Positions 63,919-64,000 of a stretch of DNA of 64,000 nucleotides are shown piece after piece. The position numbers were made by a program, and so were the translations under genes. Where the stretch lies: NCBI RefSeq assembly GCF_000585335.1, contig NZ_KK073872.1:909317-973316 (forward strand), given 5' to 3'. The stretch's first letter is position 1; every line of letters starts with the position of its first letter. The notes below the pieces were generated by a model. That model did not search any database. It was given only the letters and a program-made list of their open reading frames with translations, and was not told the origin of the DNA. Origin of the DNA: Cloacibacillus evryensis DSM 19522. Lineage in GTDB: Bacteria; Synergistota; Synergistia; Synergistales; Synergistaceae.

Positions 63919-63981
63919 TGTAGTACATGTACTTCATGATCTACACGACCGTATAATACACACCATTCTTTTCCTTGTCAA
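63919..63981 (-). promoter_or_regulatory. Promoter and operator of the second dehydrogenase/AGCS operon
   Basis: On the minus strand TTGACA (63976-63981) and TATTAT (63953-63958) are spaced by 17 bases. The 29-bp element at 63919-63947 lies directly downstream and matches the reverse complement of 58958-58986 at 21 of 29 positions. Confidence 0.8.
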
Positions 63982-64000
63982 GCGGCTTCAATAATCTTGC

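Overview
The window looks like a chromosomal segment of a strictly anaerobic, amino-acid- and peptide-fermenting bacterium that runs on a sodium cycle. The evidence is a complete methylmalonyl-CoA mutase / Na+-translocating methylmalonyl-CoA decarboxylase cluster, two Na+/alanine-type symporters, an NhaC antiporter, an Opp-type peptide importer, two glycyl-radical enzymes and an oxygen-scavenging flavodiiron protein. The gene content and protein style fit the Synergistetes (Cloacibacillus/Synergistes-like). That placement is inference from family resemblance, because no rRNA marker is present.

Layout. 1-4.4 kb: NhaC antiporter, a small membrane protein, a secreted DUF3298-like protein and FprA. 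4.4-10.7 kb: mutase large and small subunits, epimerase, then decarboxylase subunits alpha, delta, biotin carrier and beta. These would convert succinyl-CoA to propionyl-CoA while pumping Na+. 10.7-11.1 kb: two nested palindromes with identical outer arms and a composite repeat. 11.1-18.7 kb: leftward genes for an acetyltransferase, ProC-like reductase, MFS transporter, M20 dipeptidase, PpnP, AGCS symporter and a lysine-6-dehydrogenase-like enzyme. 18.9-25.2 kb: peptide ABC importer. 25.4-26.2 kb: FadR-type GntR regulator. 26.3-33.8 kb: EamA exporter, then an operon of activase, glycyl-radical enzyme, glycyl-radical enzyme, activase. 33.9-44.4 kb: aminotransferase/Lrp pair, amidohydrolase, ArsC-like protein, Mrp ATPase, Mop protein, Zn/Cd ATPase, and an iron-sulfur operon (IscR-NifS-NifU-MOSC). 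44.5-50.6 kb: glycogen genes glgC, glgA and a GH57-phosphorylase fusion. 50.7-54 kb: HATPase protein, a probable 6S RNA, a second copy of the composite repeat and an IS1634-like insertion. 54.2-57.9 kb: HAD hydrolase, RarA, cobalamin adenosyltransferase, a Cys/His-rich protein and tRNA-Leu. 58-64 kb: a second GntR regulator, a class III aminotransferase, a proC remnant, and second copies of the AGCS and lysine-dehydrogenase-like genes.

Main observation. Three promoters (for the dehydrogenase/AGCS/dipeptidase/ProC genes, the peptide ABC importer and the glycyl-radical operon) each have a sigma70 core with 17-bp spacing, and a perfect TGGTA-N-TACCA palindrome 25-29 bp downstream of the -10 box. 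This is the FadR-type GntR consensus, and a FadR-type regulator is encoded among these genes. The simplest reading is a regulon for uptake of peptides and fermentation of the released amino acids through two glycyl-radical enzymes of unknown substrate and a cyclic-imine (dehydrogenase plus ProC) step.

The second dehydrogenase/AGCS module (60.6-64 kb) keeps only a 25-codon proC fragment. It has a different 29-bp operator-like element, shared with the neighbouring aminotransferase promoter, presumably for the second GntR regulator. Specific substrates cannot be assigned from sequence alone.
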